The notes beneath the pieces were generated by a model that was given only the letters and a program-made list of their open reading frames with translations, did not search any database and was not told the origin of the DNA. Positions 25,347-35,094 of a stretch of DNA of 49,343 bases are shown here, one piece after another. Source of the stretch: Gemmatimonadota bacterium. GTDB lineage: Bacteria; Gemmatimonadota; Gemmatimonadetes; Longimicrobiales; Gaopeijiaceae. The stretch is from the NCBI GenBank assembly GCA_022340755.1, contig JAJDNI010000071.1, positions 1-49,343 on the forward strand, given 5' to 3'. Made by a program: the position numbers and the translations under genes. Numbering within the stretch: position 1 is the stretch's first letter; each line of letters starts with the position of its first letter.

Positions 25347-28000
25347 CCCGCCGGGCGGAAGGACCGCGCCCCCCTCGTGCCGCAGAGCGCATCCTCCAGC
25401 TCCTGGTGGGTCGCGATCCCAGGGGACGGAGCATCCTCGGCGACGCCAGGGAGGAGATGGCCACCCGGTGGAGAGACCGGTCTCGGGTCCTGGCCGCCTT
25501 GTGGTACTGGGGCTACGTCGCCCGGTTCGCCTTCGCCTACCGCGGGGGCGGCGGCTCCTCGGGCCTGAGCCTCGGCGCCGGCATCCGACACGCAGTGCGG
25601 GGGCTGTCCCGCCGACCCGGATTCGGCCTGGTTGTCGTGGTCACCCTCGCCGTGGGCATCGGTGCCACGACCCTGGCGTTCGCCATGGTGGATGGGGTGC
25701 TTGTGCGTCCCCTCCCGTACCCCCACTCCGACGAGCTCGTCAACCTGTCCCGTGTGGATCCGGACTGGTTCTCGGCGCCGCCTGGCGCCGCGGACGCCAG
25801 CGGGTGGTTCGCCACGCCACCGGCCACCTTCTTCGACTGGGAGAAGGACGCCCACTCGTTCACCCACCTGGGCGCGTACGCCGGCTGGTCGGGGTCTCTG
25901 GAAGAAGGGGACGAGCCGGTGCGGGTCTACGGTGCCGTGGTGACTTCAGGCGTCTTCGCCGCCTTGGGCGTGCCCGCCGAGCGGGGACGTTACCTCGTGA
26001 CTGGGGACGACGTCCTGGGCGCCGCTCCCGTGGTGGTCCTGAGCCATGGGCTGTGGATGAGACGCTTCGGGGGCGATCCCGGGGTGGTGGGGCGCGCCAT
26101 CCGGTTGGACGACACCGAGTACACCGTGGTGGGCGTCATGCCCCAGTCGTTCGGATTTCCCGGCGAGTCCACCGACCTGTGGATCCACTTCGGCGACAGC
26201 CGCCTCCGCAATGAGACGCGGAGCGCGGGGTACCTGAACGCTGTCGGTCGATTGGCTCCCGGCGTCGGGCTGGAGGAGGCCCGCGCGGACCTGAGCCGCG
26301 TCACCGCGGAAATCTCAACCGTACACCCCGAGGAGCGGGACTTCGAGGTCCTGGTGTTCCCCCTCCGGGAGGTCACCGTCGCCGGCGCCCAGCTGGGGCT
26401 CCTGCTCCTCCTGGGTTCGGCGCTCATGGTACTCCTGGTGGGATGCGCCAACGTCACCAGCCTCCTGCTGACCCGATCCGCCGAGCGCCGCCGGGAGTTC
26501 GCCGTCCATGCCGCCCTCGGGGCAGGCTCGGGTCGGCTGGCGGGACTGGTCCTCGGGGAGAGCCTGGTCCTGGCGGGCCTCGGGGGGCTCCTGGGTGGCC
26601 TCCTGGCACGGGTCTCCCTCGCTCCGTTCATCGCCGCCCTCCCCATGACCGTGCCCCGGGCCGGTGAGATCGCTATCGACGGCCGGGTGGTCCTGGTGGT
26701 CGCGGCGCTCACCGTGGGCCTGGCCGCACTGGTGGCCTTGCTGCCGGCGCTTCAGACCGGCCGCTCCGAGCTCAACGCCACCCTGCGTGAAGGGGCACTG
26801 GGTGCGTCCGGGGGTCGGCGAGGGCTCCGCAGTCACGGCACCATCGTCGTTGTCGAGGTGGCCCTGGCGGTCCTCCTTCTGTCCGTATCCGGCATGTTCC
26901 TGGAGAGCTACCGGCTGTCCATGGCGCGCGATCCGGGATACCGCGTCGAGGGCGCCGTCTCGATGTACGTATCGGTTCCTCAGCTCCGGCGGGCCGACGG
27001 AGACGAAATTCACGCCTTCTTCGACAACCTCACAGGCCGACTCGCGTCGGTACCGGGAGCCGAAGGGGCGGCCCTTGCGTCACAAATGCCCCTCATGGGC
27101 TCGTACTCCATGCCCCCGGCCGCGGTGGAGACATCGGAAGGCGTGGAGGAGACCATCCTCCACAGCAGCGTGGTGAGCCCGAGCTACTTCGAGGTCATGG
27201 GCATTCCCGTCCTCGCCGGCCGCAGCTTCGACGCGACAGACGCGGGGGGGGAGGAAAGCGTCCCGGTCGCCGTTGTCAGCGAGGCGTTGGCGCAACGCTA
27301 CTGGCCCGGGCAGAACCCGGTGGGCAAGCGCATCCGCATCGGCACCGAGGCCGACGGTGTCTGGCACCAGGTGGTGGGGATGGTGGGGAACGTCCGGTAC
27401 GGCTTCGCCCGCTCGGAGGCCTTGGAGTACTACCGGGCAGCGGCGCAGTATCCCCAGCCCGCGTTCAACGTGGTTCTGAGAGCCAAAGGCGACCTCGGCG
27501 CCGTCGCAGCGGCGACGAGTGCCGTGATCCGGGGGATCCTTCCCAACGTGCCGGTTTCGGTGGAGCCCCTGCGGGACCGGGCCCGGAGCGACCGGAACTA
27601 CCGGTGGGCCCGGCTCGCCTCCATCCTCCTGGGTGGGCTGGCCGGGGTGGCGGTCCTCCTGTCCGTCCTGGGGATCTACGGGGTGCTCTCGTACGCCGTG
27701 GTCCGGAGGACCCGGGAGATCGGCATCCGCATGTCTCTGGGCGGAACTGCCGGCGAGATCCTCCGGTCGGTCCTCGGCTTCTTCCTGGCGCTGTCCGGCG
27801 TGGGAATCGCTCTGGGGGTAGGGCTCGCCGTCGTCACCGGATCGCTCGTCCGGTCGGCGCTGGTGGGGGCCGTTCCCACGGGCCCGTGGATCCTCGGCGG
27901 GGTGGCGGTTCTGGTGCTGGCCACCGTCGTGGTGGCGAGCCTGGTCCCCGCGCTGCGCGCGTTGCGGGTGGACCCCGTGGTGGCCTTCAAGCTGGAGTGA
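25343..28000 (+). CDS. ADOP-type ABC transporter permease (MacB/FtsX)
   Basis: The ATG 25343 lies in the ATGA overlap with padR and gives 885 residues. An N-terminal region of about 80 residues with RAAERILQLLVGRDPRGRSILGDAREEM is typical of PadR-linked ADOPs. Then follow TM1 (FGLVVVVTLAVGIGATTLAFAMV), a MacB-type periplasmic domain, the first FtsX core (LLLLLGSALMVLLVGCANVTSLLL, RRREFAVHAALGAGSGRL), a second periplasmic domain, and the second FtsX core (LLSVLGIYGVLSYAVVRRTREIGIRMSLGG). The C-terminus is LRVDPVVAFKLE. No partner ATPase is adjacent. Confidence 0.93.
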   Translation: MTRRAEGPRPPRAAERILQLLVGRDPRGRSILGDAREEMATRWRDRSRVLAALWYWGYVARFAFAYRGGGGSSGLSLGAGIRHAVRGLSRRPGFGLVVVVTLAVGIGATTLAFAMVDGVLVRPLPYPHSDELVNLSRVDPDWFSAPPGAADASGWFATPPATFFDWEKDAHSFTHLGAYAGWSGSLEEGDEPVRVYGAVVTSGVFAALGVPAERGRYLVTGDDVLGAAPVVVLSHGLWMRRFGGDPGVVGRAIRLDDTEYTVVGVMPQSFGFPGESTDLWIHFGDSRLRNETRSAGYLNAVGRLAPGVGLEEARADLSRVTAEISTVHPEERDFEVLVFPLREVTVAGAQLGLLLLLGSALMVLLVGCANVTSLLLTRSAERRREFAVHAALGAGSGRLAGLVLGESLVLAGLGGLLGGLLARVSLAPFIAALPMTVPRAGEIAIDGRVVLVVAALTVGLAALVALLPALQTGRSELNATLREGALGASGGRRGLRSHGTIVVVEVALAVLLLSVSGMFLESYRLSMARDPGYRVEGAVSMYVSVPQLRRADGDEIHAFFDNLTGRLASVPGAEGAALASQMPLMGSYSMPPAAVETSEGVEETILHSSVVSPSYFEVMGIPVLAGRSFDATDAGGEESVPVAVVSEALAQRYWPGQNPVGKRIRIGTEADGVWHQVVGMVGNVRYGFARSEALEYYRAAAQYPQPAFNVVLRAKGDLGAVAAATSAVIRGILPNVPVSVEPLRDRARSDRNYRWARLASILLGGLAGVAVLLSVLGIYGVLSYAVVRRTREIGIRMSLGGTAGEILRSVLGFFLALSGVGIALGVGLAVVTGSLVRSALVGAVPTGPWILGGVAVLVLATVVVASLVPALRALRVDPVVAFKLE

Positions 28001-28153
28001 GGGTGGCAGCGCCGACGACCGATCACTTCCATCACGGGTGAGGAGAAGAAGACAGTCGCGGGGTCCCGGCACCGGATCTTCCACTCGGCGAGGAAGCTGG
28101 TGAGGACCTCCTGCGTCAGGAGCCCAACGGGGTGTGACCCGACCCTCCGGGAA

Positions 28154-28927
28154 TCAACCCCGGGGAAGCTCCGGCGGCCTCTCGGGTCCGCGAAGCGACT
28201 GCTCGGCAATGGCGGCGCCTGCCGCCTCGACGATTGCGTTCACCAGCGTGCCCACGGCGCGGTCCCGGCTTCGGACGATGCGACGATAGATTTCTCGACA
28301 CCCCATCAGCGTCACTCCGGCCACCCCGAGGGGAAACGCGACGGCCAGGAGCGGGGAGCCGAGTACGGTGAGGGCGATGGGAAGGCCGGCGCCGAGACCA
28401 ACGCCCGCGCCGACGCCCACAACGGTGCCGGCGAACAGCCCCGACGCCATCTGGTGGAGGCGCTCCACCGCCCGGATGTGGGTCTCGCCGGACCGGGAGG
28501 TCACGAAGAGCTGGATGGTGCGTGTCTTCCCGGCGGTCTCGGCCTGCCACGTCAGGGTCCGGCCCAACAGGCTGGCCTGACCGGTCTCGCGGGCATTCAC
28601 CTGGATGGCCTCGGCGACTCGTTCGAACCCGTCCTGGTCGAGCTCACCGGGCACCACCGCCTCGCGTACCACGGTCAGGCGCTCCCCGGTGACCACCTCC
28701 CACCCCTCGGCGGCCCGGGACCCGGACGCCATCTCGGCCGCTGCCTGGCGAAGGAACCGGGGATCGATTCCCGCCTCGGCGGCCACCTCCTCCAGCTCGG
28801 TCAGGGAGAGGCCGCGCGACGCCGGAGTGCCCGCCGGGTCCTGGCGCTGGAGCTCCGTCGCCCGCTCCAGGAGCTTACCCACTTCCTTGTCGTCGTAGAT
28901 GCGGGGCAGGTGATTCGGGTCGGTCAT
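28154..28927 (-). CDS. Hypothetical membrane protein with C-terminal Gly-rich hairpin
   Basis: The ATG 28927 gives 257 residues (MTDPNHLPRIYDDKEVGKLLERATELQ). The N-terminal segment LSLTELEEVAAEAGIDPRFLRQAAAEM is a helical module I recall at the start of many Gemmatimonadota and Acidobacteriota hypothetical proteins. A soluble middle part resembles a START/SRPBCC-like sheet (GRTLTWQAETAGKTRTIQLFVTS). Two membrane segments follow (MASGLFAGTVVGVGAGVGLGAGL and LGSPLLAVAFPLGVAGVTLMG), the first very Gly-rich. Function is unknown. It is convergent with the ADOP at 25343 and divergent from that at 29257. Confidence 0.75.
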   Translation of the reverse strand: MTDPNHLPRIYDDKEVGKLLERATELQRQDPAGTPASRGLSLTELEEVAAEAGIDPRFLRQAAAEMASGSRAAEGWEVVTGERLTVVREAVVPGELDQDGFERVAEAIQVNARETGQASLLGRTLTWQAETAGKTRTIQLFVTSRSGETHIRAVERLHQMASGLFAGTVVGVGAGVGLGAGLPIALTVLGSPLLAVAFPLGVAGVTLMGCREIYRRIVRSRDRAVGTLVNAIVEAAGAAIAEQSLRGPERPPELPRG

Positions 28928-29256
28928 GCGGGAAGCGTAGCACCGCGACGGGACCGCCGGTAGGCTGGCATATCCCCACACGTAGCGGCGCGAGGCACGG
29001 CCTGGTGCTCTACCCCCTGGCCCATGAGACGTCTGCCGGGAGATGACTGCGCGGAAGTGGGACGCGCTGTCCCGGAACCGGCCACCAGTGGGCTGTTCCC
29101 GCACGCGGGCCCCTCCAGGCCCGCATCCCTTCTCTTCCTTCCGCGGCGCGGTCCCCCGGCGTCATCCAAATACAGTGCAGTCGCCTGGCATCGAGGTTGC
29201 CGGAGAGAGGATCCGAGCGCACCCTCCCGTCGCCCGGTCACAGGTGGAGGTGGGGT

Positions 29257-31668
29257 ATGGAGGCGTTGGTACAGGATCTACGGTATTCCGTCAGAACCCT
29301 CGTTCGACGGCCCGGGCTGACCGTGGCCATCATCGCGACCCTAGCGCTCGGAATCGGCGCGAACACGGCCATCTTCACCGTGCTGCGCAGCGTCGTGCTT
29401 CGCCCCCTGCCGTTCCCGCACTCGGAGCGGGTCGTGCAGATCGCCGAGACCAACGAGCGTCTCGGCGCCACCGTTACCGCGTCGCCTCCAAACGTGGACG
29501 ACTGGGCACGGATGAGCAGGTCGATCGAGGCGATGGGGCTCGCGCGCAGCGGGACCTTGGTCCTCTCCGACGTGCAAGGCACCCGGTCGATACGTGGAGG
29601 AGTAGCCACGCCGGGCTGGTTCACCGTGCAGGGAATCGAACCCGAGCTGGGGCGCCTGATGACATCGGACGACCTGCCGGCCGGGAGCAACGACGTGGCC
29701 CTCATCAGCCACCGGTTCTGGATGGACCACTTCGCCGGGGACCCGGCGGTTCTGGGCACCCGGATGACCTTGGACGGACAGAGCGTGCGGGTGATCGGCG
29801 TGCTACCGGCGGACGCCTGGATCTATCAGTTCGGGTTCGTCGACGTATGGCGCCCGCTCACGGCAATCGGGGAGGATTACGCGAACCGGAGTTGGCGCGG
29901 ATTCTTCGTGCTTGGGCGGATGGCCGAGGGAGTCACCGTGCAGCAGGCGCGCGACGATATGGAGAGCATACGCGCATCCCTGGCCGAGGAATATCCCGAC
30001 ACCAACAGCGCATGGGGCATCCGTGTGGATCTGCTGCGAGACCAGGTGTCCGGGCCGATCCGCGCCACGCTCTGGATCTTCCTGGGAGCGGTGGGCTTCG
30101 TTCTGCTGATCGGGTGCGTCAACGTCGCCAACCTCCTGCTCGTGCGGGCCACGGATCGGACGGGTGAGTTCGCCCTGCGAGCCGCGCTGGGCGCGAGCGC
30201 CGGGCGCCGGGCGCGTCACCTCCTGACCGAGAGCGCCGTGGTCTCCGTGGTCGGAGGCGGCCTGGGTCTCCTCTTGGCCTGGTGGGGGACGGACGCGTTC
30301 CTCACCGTGGCGCCGAGCTCGATCCCGAGGCTCTCCGAGGTTCACGTCGATCCGCGCGTACTCCTGTTCACGATCGGCCTTTCGGCGTTGACCGCCCTTC
30401 TCTTCGGTCTGGCACCCGCCATCCAGGCCGGGCGAACCGACCTCGCGGGGAGCCTGCGATCGACACACACCGGGAGTTGGAGGAAGAGCCGCCTGCGGAA
30501 CGCCCTCGTCGTGGGGGAGACCGCCCTGGCGCTCGTCCTGCTCATCGGGGCGGGTCTGATGACCAAGGGCTTCGTCGGGCTGACACGTTGGGACCCGGGG
30601 TTCGACAAGGCCGACATCGTGACCACCTGGGCCCTGGCGCCCAGAGACAAGTACCCGCAGGGCCCCCAGGCTGCGGCGCTCTTCGAGCGAGGGACGGAAG
30701 CGCTCCGATCGCTACCCGGTGTCGTGGGCGTAGGGACGACCTCGGCCGGACATCTCTTCGGGGGAGTGGAGACGGGCTCTTTCGAGATCGATGGAAGTCC
30801 CAATCCGTCGGCCGATCAGCGCCCCTCGACGCGCTGGTTCGACATCGGCCCCGGGTACTTTGCGGCCCTCGGGCTGCCCGTGGTGCAGGGACGCGAATTC
30901 ACCTCGGCCGATGATGCCGGGAGCCTGCCGGTCGCCGTCGTGAACCGGAGCTTCGTGGATCGATACCTTGGGGACGGCCAGGCCCTCGGCCGGCGGGTGA
31001 CGATGCACGATCGCACGATGGAGATCGTGGGTGTCGTTCCGGACGTACCCCCGCTCAGGAGCAGTGACGCCCTGAGGGCGGAGATCTACTGGCCCAAAGC
31101 CCAGGAGCCTCGGTGGGCGACGTACTACGTCATCCGTACCGCGAGCCCGGTAACCGCCGCCTCACTTGGATCCCTCCAGAGCGCGGCCGAGGAGCGCCTG
31201 AAGGCGGTGGACCCCGACGTGCAGATCTCCAGCTTCGTGCCTCTGACCCAATACGAGACGAGCAAGTTCGTGTCTCCGCGGTTCAATATGCTGCTCGTGG
31301 ACGTATTCGCGCTCGTGGCGCTCGTCCTCACGGCCATCGGGATGTACGGTGTGATCGCGCACGCCGTGGCGCAGCGCGCCCGGGAAATGGCCATCCGGAT
31401 CGCAGTCGGCGCGCAGCCCGGAGGGATGGTGAGGAACATCGTGCTGGACGGCATGCGGACCGCGCTGCTGGGCCTGGGCGTCGGGCTCGTCGCCGCACTC
31501 GCCCTTTCCCGGGTGCTGAGGGGGCTCCTGTTCGGCGTTCCGGCGACCGACCCGGCTACGTACCTGGCCGTCGCGACGGCGTACGCCGCCGTGGCCGCCC
31601 TGGCGTGTATCCTGCCTGCTCGCAGAGCGGCCAGGCTGGACCCGGTGGAGGTGTTGCGGTCCGAGTAG
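29257..31668 (+). CDS. ADOP-type ABC permease without PadR partner
   Basis: The ATG 29257 follows GGTGGAGGTGGGG and gives 803 residues, shorter than its neighbours because the soluble N-terminal region is missing; it begins directly with MEALVQDLRYSVRTLVRRPG. Two MacB-FtsX units follow: TVAIIATLALGIGANTAIF, then LWIFLGAVGFVLLIGCVNVANLLLV with ALRAALGASAGRRARHLLTESAV, then VFALVALVLTAIGMYGVIAHAVAQRAREMAIRIAVGA. The C-terminus ARLDPVEVLRSE is canonical. No regulator is adjacent. It is convergent with the ADOP at 31719, with only 50 bp between stops. Confidence 0.93.
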   Translation: MEALVQDLRYSVRTLVRRPGLTVAIIATLALGIGANTAIFTVLRSVVLRPLPFPHSERVVQIAETNERLGATVTASPPNVDDWARMSRSIEAMGLARSGTLVLSDVQGTRSIRGGVATPGWFTVQGIEPELGRLMTSDDLPAGSNDVALISHRFWMDHFAGDPAVLGTRMTLDGQSVRVIGVLPADAWIYQFGFVDVWRPLTAIGEDYANRSWRGFFVLGRMAEGVTVQQARDDMESIRASLAEEYPDTNSAWGIRVDLLRDQVSGPIRATLWIFLGAVGFVLLIGCVNVANLLLVRATDRTGEFALRAALGASAGRRARHLLTESAVVSVVGGGLGLLLAWWGTDAFLTVAPSSIPRLSEVHVDPRVLLFTIGLSALTALLFGLAPAIQAGRTDLAGSLRSTHTGSWRKSRLRNALVVGETALALVLLIGAGLMTKGFVGLTRWDPGFDKADIVTTWALAPRDKYPQGPQAAALFERGTEALRSLPGVVGVGTTSAGHLFGGVETGSFEIDGSPNPSADQRPSTRWFDIGPGYFAALGLPVVQGREFTSADDAGSLPVAVVNRSFVDRYLGDGQALGRRVTMHDRTMEIVGVVPDVPPLRSSDALRAEIYWPKAQEPRWATYYVIRTASPVTAASLGSLQSAAEERLKAVDPDVQISSFVPLTQYETSKFVSPRFNMLLVDVFALVALVLTAIGMYGVIAHAVAQRAREMAIRIAVGAQPGGMVRNIVLDGMRTALLGLGVGLVAALALSRVLRGLLFGVPATDPATYLAVATAYAAVAALACILPARRAARLDPVEVLRSE

Positions 31669-31718
31669 TCCTTCACTTTTTGCCCCCGGCTCCCGGGAAT
31701 CGACCCCGCCGGTAGGGG

Positions 31719-34487
31719 CTATTCGGCTCTCAACGCCTCCATGGGATCCACCCGGGACGCGCGGCGGGCGGGGAGCCACGTGGCGGTCACTGTCACGGCC
31801 ACCAGGAGCACCGGCGCCGCCACGAAGGAGACGGGGTCGGTGGCGCTCACGTCGAAGAGGACCGCGCCCATCAGGCGGGTGAGGCCGTACGCCGCCACGA
31901 GGCCCAGGGCCACCCCTGCCACCGCCACGCCGGCGCTCTCGCGGAAGACCATGCGGCGGATGTCCTCCCGGCGGGCTCCAAGAGCTGCGCGTACGCCGAT
32001 CTCACGGGTGCGCTGGCTCACCACGTAGGAAATGACACCGAAGAGGCCCACCGCGCCCAGGAAGAGAGCCACCCCCGTGGCGATGGCCAGCAGGACCATG
32101 GTGAAGGACGTCTCCGCCATGGAGCGGGCCATCACCTGATCCATGGTACGCACGGTGGTGAGGGGCACCGAGGCGTTCAGACGGCCGACGATGTCCCGGA
32201 TGGCCGTGACCGGGGGTGCCGTCCCCGGGTCCGAGCGGATGAAGAGGTACATGCGGCTCAGGTGGGGATAGGCCCAGCCCGCCTCCACCATGGGGAGGTA
32301 AGCCCAGGGCCGGACGTCTTCCTGAAGCCCCTGCTCCCGGACGTTGCCCACGACCCCCACCACCCGGGCGAATGCGCCCGCCGTGTCCCACCGGACGCCG
32401 CGCCCCACGGCCTTGCCGTCCAGGAACTGGTCCTCGAAGGCCTTGTTCACCAGAGCCACCGGCTCGCCGCCGTTCCAGTCCGTCCGGGTCAGGTCCCGTC
32501 CTTCCAGGAGGGGAAGCCGGAGGGCCGCCAGGTAGTCGGCTCCCACCGCCTTGTACATGGCCACCGGGGGCAGCTGGCTCTCGTCCCGGGGCTTGTCGTC
32601 GATGTAGAAGGAGCCGCCGTTGTGGTTGCCCCCGCCAACGGGGATGGCGGAGGAGAGGCCCACCTTCTGCACCCCCGGGAGCGCCGCAACCTCGTCGGCC
32701 ACGCGCTGGTAGAAGGCAGCGGCCTCGGTGTTTTCGACACCGTCACCCAGGCTCATCCCCACGGTAAGGACGTCGTGGGGGTCGAATCCCGGATCCACGG
32801 AGCGTAGCCGGTCGAAGCTGCGCAGCATGAGGCCCGAGCCCACCAACAGGACCAGGGCCAGGGCCAGTTGGGCCGTCACCAGGACGGAGCGGGTCCGGTG
32901 CCGCTCCCTGCCGTCGGTGGAGGCGCGCCCGCCGTCCCGGAGGATGGAGGCCAGGCGAACACCCGAGTACCGGACGAGAGGGATGGCTCCCAGGGCGAGG
33001 CTCGACACGAGGGACACCAGGCCGGCGAAGAGGAGCGACGTGCCGTCCACGGAGATCTCATGAAGGCGGGGGAGCGCCGCGGGGCCGTTGCTCACCAGAA
33101 GGTGGATGCCGCCCCAGGCCAGGAGGAGACCCAGGGCGCCGCCCACGCCCCCGAGGAGCAGGGCCTCCCCCAGGAAGCCCGAGGCGATGTGGCCCCGGCC
33201 GGCCCCCATGGCCGCGCGCAGGGCCAGCTCCTTCTGGCGGGACTCCGCCCGCACCAGGAACAGGTTGGCCACGTTGGCACAGGCGATGAGGAGGACGAAG
33301 CCCACGGTGGCCAGGACGATCCACAGCGCCGAGGCGATCTTCGCGCCCACCACTTTGTCCTGGAGGCGTTCGACTGTGGCGCCCCACCCCGCCTGCTTCA
33401 GGAAGTCCGGCGTGATGTCCGGGAACATCTCGGAGATTCCCGACTGGAGCTGCTGGATTCGGGCCTGGGCCTGCTCCAGGGTGACGCCGGGAGCCAGGCG
33501 GGCCACCGCCGCGGTGCCGAAGGTGCCGAAGGTGCCGTTGGGATCCACGTACAGGGGTGTCAGCAGCGCCGCGTCGGGGTCCGGGAACGCGAAGCCTTCG
33601 GGCATGACCCCCACGATCTCCGTGGTCGCGTCGTCCACCTGGACGGTGCGCCCCACCACACCCGGGTCGGCGCCGAAGCGAGTCACCCACGCGGCGTGGG
33701 TGAGGATCCCCACCGGGGCCGCACCCTGGGCGGCGTCGTCGGCGGTGAAGGCCCGCCCCACGGACGGGTGCGCCCCCAGCACCTGGAAGAGCTGGGGCGT
33801 CACGGCCACCACCTCTACGCGATCGGGGTGGGGGCCTCCCAGGAGGTTGCGCTGCTGCTGGTCGTACGCCGCCAGCGACTGGAGAAAGTCAGCGCGCTTC
33901 CAGTAGAGGTTCAGGGTACCGGCGGAGTTCTCCAGGTTGGGCAGGCTGAGGCCCGGCGCGTGATGCTCGATGACCACCACGCGGTCGGCGTCGGGGTAGG
34001 GCAGGGACCGGATGACCACGTCGTTGACCACGGTGAAGATGGCCACCGTGGCGCCGATTCCCAGGGCAAGGGTCACCAGGGCCGCCATGGCATAGGCGGG
34101 TCTGCGGGCCAGGGCCCGGGCGGCGATCCGGAGGTCGTTCCACAGCGTCATCATCCACTCTCCCGTTCCGGGGTGCCCGCTACGGCCCCTGTTCTCACCA
34201 GTGCCCCGAAGGGCCTTCCACCACTCCACCGGAATGCGGCGCATCATGTCCGCCAGCGCTGCCGTCCCCGCCGTCACCACGCCGGGCCACCCCCGGCGCG
34301 CGTGTCCGGCACGCAGGGTATCCCGGAGGTCCCGGACGGCGTCGTCGAGAAAGCGGCTCCGGAAGTCACCCGGCAGGAAGCGGCCCAGGGCGGCGTACGC
34401 GGCCACCACCCACCCCACGGAGGCGGGGAGCCCGTCACCGGCTCCTCGACGAGGGGGGCCTTCGGGCCCCCGGGAGGCGTGGCTCAC
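31719..34487 (-). CDS. ADOP-type ABC transporter permease (MacB/FtsX)
   Basis: This is the longest of the four ADOPs at 922 residues. The extended N-terminus (LPASVGWVVAAYAALGRFLPGDFRSRFLDDAVRDLRDTL) is a soluble or membrane-associated region specific to PadR-linked ADOPs. It is followed by MMTLWNDLRIAARALARRPA and TM1 MAALVTLALGIGATVAIF. FtsX cores are LATVGFVLLIACANVANLFLV with RQKELALRAAMGAGRGHI, and LFLGAVGLFGVISYVVSQRTREIGVRAALGARREDI. It ends SRVDPMEALRAE. It overlaps padR by 4 bp (ATGA) and sits divergent from the Ser/Thr kinase gene. Confidence 0.93.
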   Translation of the reverse strand: MSHASRGPEGPPRRGAGDGLPASVGWVVAAYAALGRFLPGDFRSRFLDDAVRDLRDTLRAGHARRGWPGVVTAGTAALADMMRRIPVEWWKALRGTGENRGRSGHPGTGEWMMTLWNDLRIAARALARRPAYAMAALVTLALGIGATVAIFTVVNDVVIRSLPYPDADRVVVIEHHAPGLSLPNLENSAGTLNLYWKRADFLQSLAAYDQQQRNLLGGPHPDRVEVVAVTPQLFQVLGAHPSVGRAFTADDAAQGAAPVGILTHAAWVTRFGADPGVVGRTVQVDDATTEIVGVMPEGFAFPDPDAALLTPLYVDPNGTFGTFGTAAVARLAPGVTLEQAQARIQQLQSGISEMFPDITPDFLKQAGWGATVERLQDKVVGAKIASALWIVLATVGFVLLIACANVANLFLVRAESRQKELALRAAMGAGRGHIASGFLGEALLLGGVGGALGLLLAWGGIHLLVSNGPAALPRLHEISVDGTSLLFAGLVSLVSSLALGAIPLVRYSGVRLASILRDGGRASTDGRERHRTRSVLVTAQLALALVLLVGSGLMLRSFDRLRSVDPGFDPHDVLTVGMSLGDGVENTEAAAFYQRVADEVAALPGVQKVGLSSAIPVGGGNHNGGSFYIDDKPRDESQLPPVAMYKAVGADYLAALRLPLLEGRDLTRTDWNGGEPVALVNKAFEDQFLDGKAVGRGVRWDTAGAFARVVGVVGNVREQGLQEDVRPWAYLPMVEAGWAYPHLSRMYLFIRSDPGTAPPVTAIRDIVGRLNASVPLTTVRTMDQVMARSMAETSFTMVLLAIATGVALFLGAVGLFGVISYVVSQRTREIGVRAALGARREDIRRMVFRESAGVAVAGVALGLVAAYGLTRLMGAVLFDVSATDPVSFVAAPVLLVAVTVTATWLPARRASRVDPMEALRAE

Positions 34488-34840
34488 GTTCGGCCCAGGG
34501 CGGCGCTTCCCCGCGCCGCGTCCACGAGGGACTGGAGGCGGTCGGCTTCGGCGCGCAGCACCTCGCGCCCCAGAGATGTGAGGCGATAATACCGGCGGCG
34601 CTGGTCGTCGTCGGGGTCTTCCTCCCCCTCCAGAGCCTCCACGAGTCCCTCGTCGGACATGTCCCTCACCGCCCCGTACAGCGTGGCGGGCCAGAGCTTC
34701 ACCGCTCCCTCCGTCCGCGCCTCCACCACCTCCCGGATGGAGAAGCCGTGACGCGCTCCGTCGGCCAGAGCCAGGAGGATGTGGAAGCGGGCGGGCTTCA
34801 GGGGGATGAACGAGGCGGGAGCGGGTGTCCGGGAGGTCAC
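34484..34840 (-). CDS. PadR-family repressor paired with ADOP
   Basis: The 118-residue winged-helix product contains FIPLKPARFHILLALADGARHGFSIREVVEARTEGAVKLWPATLYGAVRDMSDEGLV and the wing DDDQRRRYYRLTSLGREVL. The ATGA overlap with the ADOP start shows coupled translation. A 34-bp inverted repeat (34872-34905) lies 31 bp upstream of the start, between this gene and the divergent kinase gene, so the repressor could control ADOP, itself and the kinase (inference). Confidence 0.93.
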   Translation of the reverse strand: MTSRTPAPASFIPLKPARFHILLALADGARHGFSIREVVEARTEGAVKLWPATLYGAVRDMSDEGLVEALEGEEDPDDDQRRRYYRLTSLGREVLRAEADRLQSLVDAARGSAALGRT

Positions 34841-34871
34841 GGCGCCGTCCTGTGAAGGGGTCGGTCTAGTT

Positions 34872-34905
34872 CAGTACGAAATCATACCGATATGGTTTCA
34901 TACTG
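34872..34905. promoter_or_regulatory. Inverted-repeat operator between padR and kinase
   Basis: Fifteen-bp arms, CAGTACGAAATCATA and TATGGTTTCATACTG, pair at 13 of 15 positions around a CCGA spacer. The site is AT-rich against its surroundings. It lies between the divergent padR-ADOP operon and the Ser/Thr kinase gene, nearer the former. Confidence 0.7.
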
Positions 34906-34946
34906 TTACGAGGCCGCGCGGGACGAAACCTCCCCCACCCGGTGCT

Positions 34947-34968
34947 TCCGGGTGCGGTCCAACCGTGA
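34947..34968. repeat. 22-bp intergenic repeat, copy 1
   Basis: The sequence starting TCCGGGTGCGGTCC and ending AACCGTGA recurs exactly at 49079-49100. Similarity continues loosely for about ten bases (GAACGTGA against GAACGCGA). Both copies are intergenic, upstream of a gene for a large protein. Confidence 0.6.
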
Positions 34969-35094
34969 AGAACGTGAAGACCGCCTTCGGCCCAGGCCGA
35001 AGAGATACCGCCCGCGTGGCGCACGGCCCCGACCCGTGGCACATTGAATCGGCGCGATCGCCGCACGCAGGAACCCAACACCGCGGGGCCCCGG

